From Oscillospiraceae bacterium (lineage in GTDB: Bacteria; Bacillota; Clostridia; Oscillospirales; Oscillospiraceae): a DNA stretch of 64,000 nt. The stretch spans positions 56,812 to 120,811 of the forward strand of contig CACYXE010000002.1 of the NCBI GenBank assembly GCA_902778275.1, read 5' to 3'. The notes below the pieces were generated by a model that was given only the letters and a program-made list of their open reading frames with translations, ran no database searches and was not told the DNA's origin. Position 1 is the first letter of the stretch. Each line of letters opens with the position of its first letter. Below are positions 60,820 through 64,000 of the stretch, in pieces. The position numbers were made by a program, and so were the translations under genes.

Positions 60820-62184
60820 ATGGAAAATATAAAGAAAAACGAACTGTATACTGTCGTGATCGAGAGCTATTCTTCAGATGCTTACGGTGTTTGCCGAATC
60901 AATGGCCGGGCTGTTTTTGTGCCGGGAGCTCTGGTTGGAGAAAGCTGGGAGGTCAAAATCGTCAAGGTCAGCTCGACAGCGATTTACGCAAAGGCGCTGC
61001 AGCGGCTGGACACCTCACCGCAAAGGATTCTTCCCAACTGTTCTTCCTATGGGATCTGCGGCGGCTGTGACACCTGCCATATGAGCTATGCGGAGGAGCT
61101 TCGTTTCAAACTCGTAAAAGTCAATTCCGCCCTGCAGCGGATCGGGAAGCAGAGCGTATTGGCGAAAGAGATCCTCGGCAGTGAGGCCACGAAGCATTAT
61201 CGGAATAAAGCGATTTTTGCCGTGGCTCAGATAAATGGCCGGCCTCGTTACGGGTTTTACCGTCCGCGCAGCCATGACCTGATTCCAATCGAAACTTGTT
61301 TTCTGCAAAGCGCGTTGTCAGATCGCGCCGCGGCTGCAGTCGTGGATTTCATGTTTCAGAATAAAATAGAGGCTTACGATGAACAGACCGGCCGGGGACA
61401 TGTACGTCATGTTTTTTGCAGAAACGCCGTGCATGGATCGGACGCTGTGGTCTGTATCGTTTCTGCGCGCGGCTTCGGCACGCTCACAGAAGAGCTCGTC
61501 TCTTTCCTTCGCATCGCCTGTCCGGAACTGAGCGGTATCGTACTGAACATCAACAAAAGCCGTGGGAACACGGTCTTGTGCGGAGATTTTTATACACTCT
61601 GGGGCAGTCCCAATATCCATGATTCTCTCTGCGGTGTTTCGTTTGAAATTTCACCTCAGGCATTTTTCCAGGTGAACCCGTCCCAGGCTGAAAAACTATA
61701 TAATCTTGCAGTCTCCTATGCCTTAAAGGATGATCCCGGCCTTGTTCTTGACCTATATTGCGGTGCCGGTACGATCAGCCTATGTCTGGCAAAGCACGCT
61801 AAGAAAGTCATTGGTGCGGAGATCGTCCCTGAAGCTGTTGAGAACGCGCGTGCCAACGCACAGAGGAATCATATAGACAATGCCGAATTCATCTGTGCAG
61901 ATGCCGGGCAGGCCGCTCAAGAGCTTACACGGCGTGGTCTTTGCCCGGAAACCATCGTTGTTGACCCGCCGAGAAAAGGCCTCAGTGAAACCGTGATCGG
62001 TGCGATAAGCGATATGCATCCCCAACAAGTTGTCTATGTTTCCTGCAACCCTGCTACCCTGGCCCGGGATGTGCTGCGCTTTGAAGAGAAAGGATACAGA
62101 ATGCAGGAGGCCGTTGCCGTCGATATGTTCCCGCGAACCGCGCATGTCGAGACGGTTGTTTTGATGTCAGGGGTTAAGGACTGA
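60820..62184 (+). CDS. rlmD: 23S rRNA (uracil-C5)-methyltransferase RlmD family
   Basis: 454-aa RumA/TrmA-type m5U methyltransferase. N-terminal TRAM-like domain (YTVVIESYSSDAYGVCRINGRAVFVPGALVGE), 4Fe-4S cysteines (CSSYGICGGCDTC), SAM motif VLDLYCGAGTISL, catalytic VSCNPATLARDV (nucleophile Cys), and HVETVVLMS (Glu base). I choose ATG 60820; ATGs further upstream lie in or before the promoter. No ribosome site is visible. In Firmicutes these are often called RlmCD, so the exact uracil is uncertain. Confidence 0.9.
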   Translation: MENIKKNELYTVVIESYSSDAYGVCRINGRAVFVPGALVGESWEVKIVKVSSTAIYAKALQRLDTSPQRILPNCSSYGICGGCDTCHMSYAEELRFKLVKVNSALQRIGKQSVLAKEILGSEATKHYRNKAIFAVAQINGRPRYGFYRPRSHDLIPIETCFLQSALSDRAAAAVVDFMFQNKIEAYDEQTGRGHVRHVFCRNAVHGSDAVVCIVSARGFGTLTEELVSFLRIACPELSGIVLNINKSRGNTVLCGDFYTLWGSPNIHDSLCGVSFEISPQAFFQVNPSQAEKLYNLAVSYALKDDPGLVLDLYCGAGTISLCLAKHAKKVIGAEIVPEAVENARANAQRNHIDNAEFICADAGQAAQELTRRGLCPETIVVDPPRKGLSETVIGAISDMHPQQVVYVSCNPATLARDVLRFEEKGYRMQEAVAVDMFPRTAHVETVVLMSGVKD

Positions 62185-62412
62185 CCGCCGAAAAAGTGCC
62201 ATATTTCCGGGCTTTTCTGGCATCAGGCCGTCAGAGGAAGCGAGCAGATTTGACCGCGAAAATCACTCCGCCAGAACATATCAACTGCTTCTTCCAGAGG
62301 GTTGAGTAGGCTGTTTAGATGTCACTGGGTTGAGTGGCCGGTTTGGATGTTTTTGAGGCAGGGTTGAGTTAGTGGTTTGGATAACGACAGGTTGTGGCTG
62401 TGGTTTGGATGT
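62182..62412. repeat. non-coding repeat patch, possible IS-end remnant
   Basis: Directly after rlmD, TGACCGC(C)GAAAA occurs twice (62182 and 62251). Then four imperfect units of GGGTTGAGT...GGTTTGGATGT follow at 62299, 62327, 62361 and 62390 (spacing 28, 34, 29). No long frame crosses it. Multiple short repeats near element ends are typical of IS21-family transposons; no transposase remains. The rest up to the purF promoter (62413-62450) shows nothing. Confidence 0.5.
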
Positions 62413-62450
62413 CAGCGCAATAACTCGGGATTTGCTAAAGAGCAAAGCAC

Positions 62451-62479
62451 TTGACTTTTCGTCATTAATGGAATATACT
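62451..62479 (+). promoter_or_regulatory. sigma-A promoter for purF
   Basis: TTGACT (62451-62456), 17-base spacer, TATACT (62474-62479). Start about 62486, leaving a 113-base leader. Confidence 0.8.
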
Positions 62480-62486
62480 TATAAAC

Positions 62487-62531
62487 AAGCAGACAAAGGC
62501 GCCTGATACCGCCGGAGTCTGCTTTTGTTAT
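62487..62531 (+). promoter_or_regulatory. attenuator-like hairpin in the purF leader
   Basis: AAGCAGAC (62487-62494) pairs with GTCTGCTT (62517-62524), with an inner GGC/GCC stem, followed by TTTTGTTAT. Looks like a rho-independent attenuator that begins at the first bases of the message. It does not match the purine riboswitch pattern I know. Confidence 0.55.
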
Positions 62532-62598
62532 ATGTGGGTTTGGGATCAGCAAGTCAAAATAGTTAAAAATTAAACATAGATATAGAAGGTGTTTATCA

Positions 62599-64000
62599 AT
62601 GAGTATTCATGAGGAATGCGGGGTTTTCGGAGTCTTCTCAGGAAAAATGGCTGATGTGGCGAATATCAGTTATTATGGTTTGTATGCACTGCAGCACAGG
62701 GGGCAGGAAAGCTGCGGGATCGTTGTGAATGATGATGGGCTGTTTGCTTCACATAAAGATCTCGGCCTCGTAAGTGAAGTGTTTTCGGAAGATGTATTGA
62801 AATCACTTCCAAAAGGAACTATGGCGGTTGCCCACGTCCGGTACGGAACTACTGGCAGCACCCGCAGGAGCAACTGCCAACCGATAGAGGTAAATCACCA
62901 GAAAGGAAGGATGGCCATCGCACATAACGGAAATCTGTCAAATGCGGCCGAGCTTCGCTCTGCGCTGGAGCTGTCGGGCGCCATTTTCCATACAACCAGT
63001 GATACGGAAACGGTCGCTTACATCGTAACAAAGGAACGCCTTTCCGCTCCATCCATCGAAGAGGCGCTGAGCAGGGCCATGAATACTCTGGAGGGTGCAT
63101 ATTCTCTGATTCTTATGTCTCCGCAGAAACTGATCTGCGCAAGAGATCCTTATGGCTTCCGGCCGCTTTGTTACGGCATAACAAAAGACGGTATGTATAT
63201 CGCTGCTTCTGAAAGCTGCGCGATCAAAGCCGTTGGCGGCAGGATCATACGGGATCTTGAACCGGGAGAGATACTGGTATTCAGCAAGGAAGGTGTGGTT
63301 TCCAGACGGGAGCATTGCGGGTTAAAGAGGAAGCATCTTTGTGTATTTGAATATATTTATTTTGCAAGACCGGACTCTGTAATCAATGGGCTCAGCGTTC
63401 ATGAAAGCCGGCTCAATGCCGGCCGTATCCTGGCGCAGGAAAAACCGGTAGAGGCGGATCTTGTCATTGGTGTCCCGGACTCCGGGCTGGATGCGGCTCT
63501 CGGGTACAGCATGTCATCGGGGATCCCGTATGATATAGGGCTGATAAAGAATAAATATATCGGCAGGACATTCATTGATCCCGGAGACAGGTTGGATAAG
63601 GTGAAGATTAAGCTTTCTGTTGTAGAAGGAGTCGTTAAGGATAAAAGAATCATTTTGATCGATGATTCTATTGTCCGGGGAACGACCAGCCGGAGGATCA
63701 TCTCTCTGCTCAGGGAAGCAGGGGCGAAGGAAGTCCATATGCGAGTTTGCGCGCCGCCTTTTCTCTATCCATGTTTTTATGGGACGGATATCGATTCAAA
63801 AGAGAATCTGGTCGCCTGTCAGCATACGGTTCCTGAGATTTCTGAAATAATCGGAGCAGATTCTCTTGCGTTTTTTCCGGTTGAGATGCTGGAATTACTC
63901 GCCGGAGGACACAACTATTGCAGTGCCTGCTTCGATGGCTGTTACCCCACCGGGATACCGGTAAATACAGGGAAGAACCGCTTCGAACAAAGGCTGTCAG
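62599..64000 (+). CDS. purF: amidophosphoribosyltransferase (3' end missing)
   Basis: First committed enzyme of purine synthesis, PRPP + Gln to phosphoribosylamine. The frame is open from ATG 62599 to the window end (467 codons). A six-residue propeptide MSIHEE precedes nucleophile Cys7 (CGVFGVFSG); ARPDSVINGLSVHESR, the PRPP loop LIDDSIVRGTTSRRI, and C-terminal cysteines (YCSACFDGCYPTG) of the Fe-S type are present. AGAAGGTG ribosome site. It stands alone here, without other pur genes on its left. Confidence 0.93.
   Translation, partial: MSIHEECGVFGVFSGKMADVANISYYGLYALQHRGQESCGIVVNDDGLFASHKDLGLVSEVFSEDVLKSLPKGTMAVAHVRYGTTGSTRRSNCQPIEVNHQKGRMAIAHNGNLSNAAELRSALELSGAIFHTTSDTETVAYIVTKERLSAPSIEEALSRAMNTLEGAYSLILMSPQKLICARDPYGFRPLCYGITKDGMYIAASESCAIKAVGGRIIRDLEPGEILVFSKEGVVSRREHCGLKRKHLCVFEYIYFARPDSVINGLSVHESRLNAGRILAQEKPVEADLVIGVPDSGLDAALGYSMSSGIPYDIGLIKNKYIGRTFIDPGDRLDKVKIKLSVVEGVVKDKRIILIDDSIVRGTTSRRIISLLREAGAKEVHMRVCAPPFLYPCFYGTDIDSKENLVACQHTVPEISEIIGADSLAFFPVEMLELLAGGHNYCSACFDGCYPTGIPVNTGKNRFEQRLS

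Noticed and set aside
62299-62412. CRISPR array
   Set aside because: Only four units, repeats imperfect, spacing irregular (28, 34, 29), and no cas genes.
62486-62598. Guanine/adenine riboswitch before purF
   Set aside because: The three-way junction consensus and loop sequences are not found; only a simple hairpin is seen.

Overview
The window is a gene-dense stretch of a bacterial chromosome of moderate GC, roughly half G+C by eye. Nearly every protein has its recognisable counterpart in endospore-forming Firmicutes (Clostridia). SpoVM, SipL, SpoIVA, CwlD, YunB, CotJ proteins, SpoIID, a SigH-like sigma factor, RemA, CdaA/CdaR, PrpC/PrkC, a pyrophosphate-type phosphofructokinase, glutamine synthetase III and a T-box point to an anaerobic spore former. 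The protein flavour (DUF3794+LysM SipL, PPi-PFK, GlnN with an ANTAR protein) fits the Oscillospiraceae/Ruminococcaceae side of Clostridia; the exact genus cannot be read from sequence alone.

Layout. 1-2.4 kb: ispD (partial) and ispF (isoprenoid MEP pathway), then a DUF3343 sulfur/selenium-carrier-like protein translationally coupled to a cysteine-desulfurase-like enzyme. 2.4-16.6 kb: a long rightward housekeeping run starting with c-di-AMP cyclase cdaA and its regulator cdaR, then an RseC-like protein, YicC, remA, gmk, rpoZ, priA, def, fmt, rsmB, rlmN, prpC, prkC and rsgA, mostly overlapping or a few bases apart. 16.6-18.4 kb: a sporulation islet with a 50-aa membrane protein, the 22-aa SpoVM and SipL. 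18.4-28.3 kb: yebC, an HMCES/YedK-type protein, RNase P RNA (minus strand), murD, a methionine-gamma-lyase-like enzyme, yunB, ligA, a fused CotJA-CotJB protein, cotJC and a CofE-like protein. 28.3-30.6 kb (minus): a sugar-cation symporter and a PIG-L deacetylase behind a palindromic operator. 30.6-37.2 kb: a thiol-redox cluster (ccdA, TlpA-like, trxA), an Asn T-box with asnB, an ANTAR regulator, and an attenuator-controlled glnN. 37.2-43.2 kb: a cysteine-peptidase-like protein, PPi-PFK, class II aldolase, a degenerate P-type-ATPase-like membrane protein and a tyrosine recombinase. 43.2-58.1 kb (minus strand): radA, cwlD, spoIVA, a Nif3 family protein, trmK, DUF1858, a zinc ribbon, sigH-like, ruvBAC, xerD, a SpoIIM-like membrane protein, a TIGR04086 protein, yajC, tgt, queA and spoIID. 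58.2-64 kb: dapA, an Sfp-type transferase, an HD protein, a lipoprotein, rlmD, a repeat-rich non-coding patch and purF (partial).

How the parts connect. The spore-coat basement (SpoVM, SipL, SpoIVA) and the cortex or engulfment enzymes CwlD and SpoIID are all here. Three of the sporulation genes have a CATAGAnT box immediately upstream, resembling a sigma-E -10. Nitrogen assimilation is bundled: Asn T-box/asnB, ANTAR protein, then glnN with a leader in which an ANTAR-type hexaloop hairpin would exclude a terminator. The most unusual items are the P1B-ATPase-like protein that lacks an actuator domain and the key catalytic motifs (40351-42021), and spoIVA, whose Shine-Dalgarno lies inside a terminator hairpin while a sigma-E-like promoter would start transcription in the hairpin loop (46894-46958). 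All calls are from reading sequence; no searches were run.
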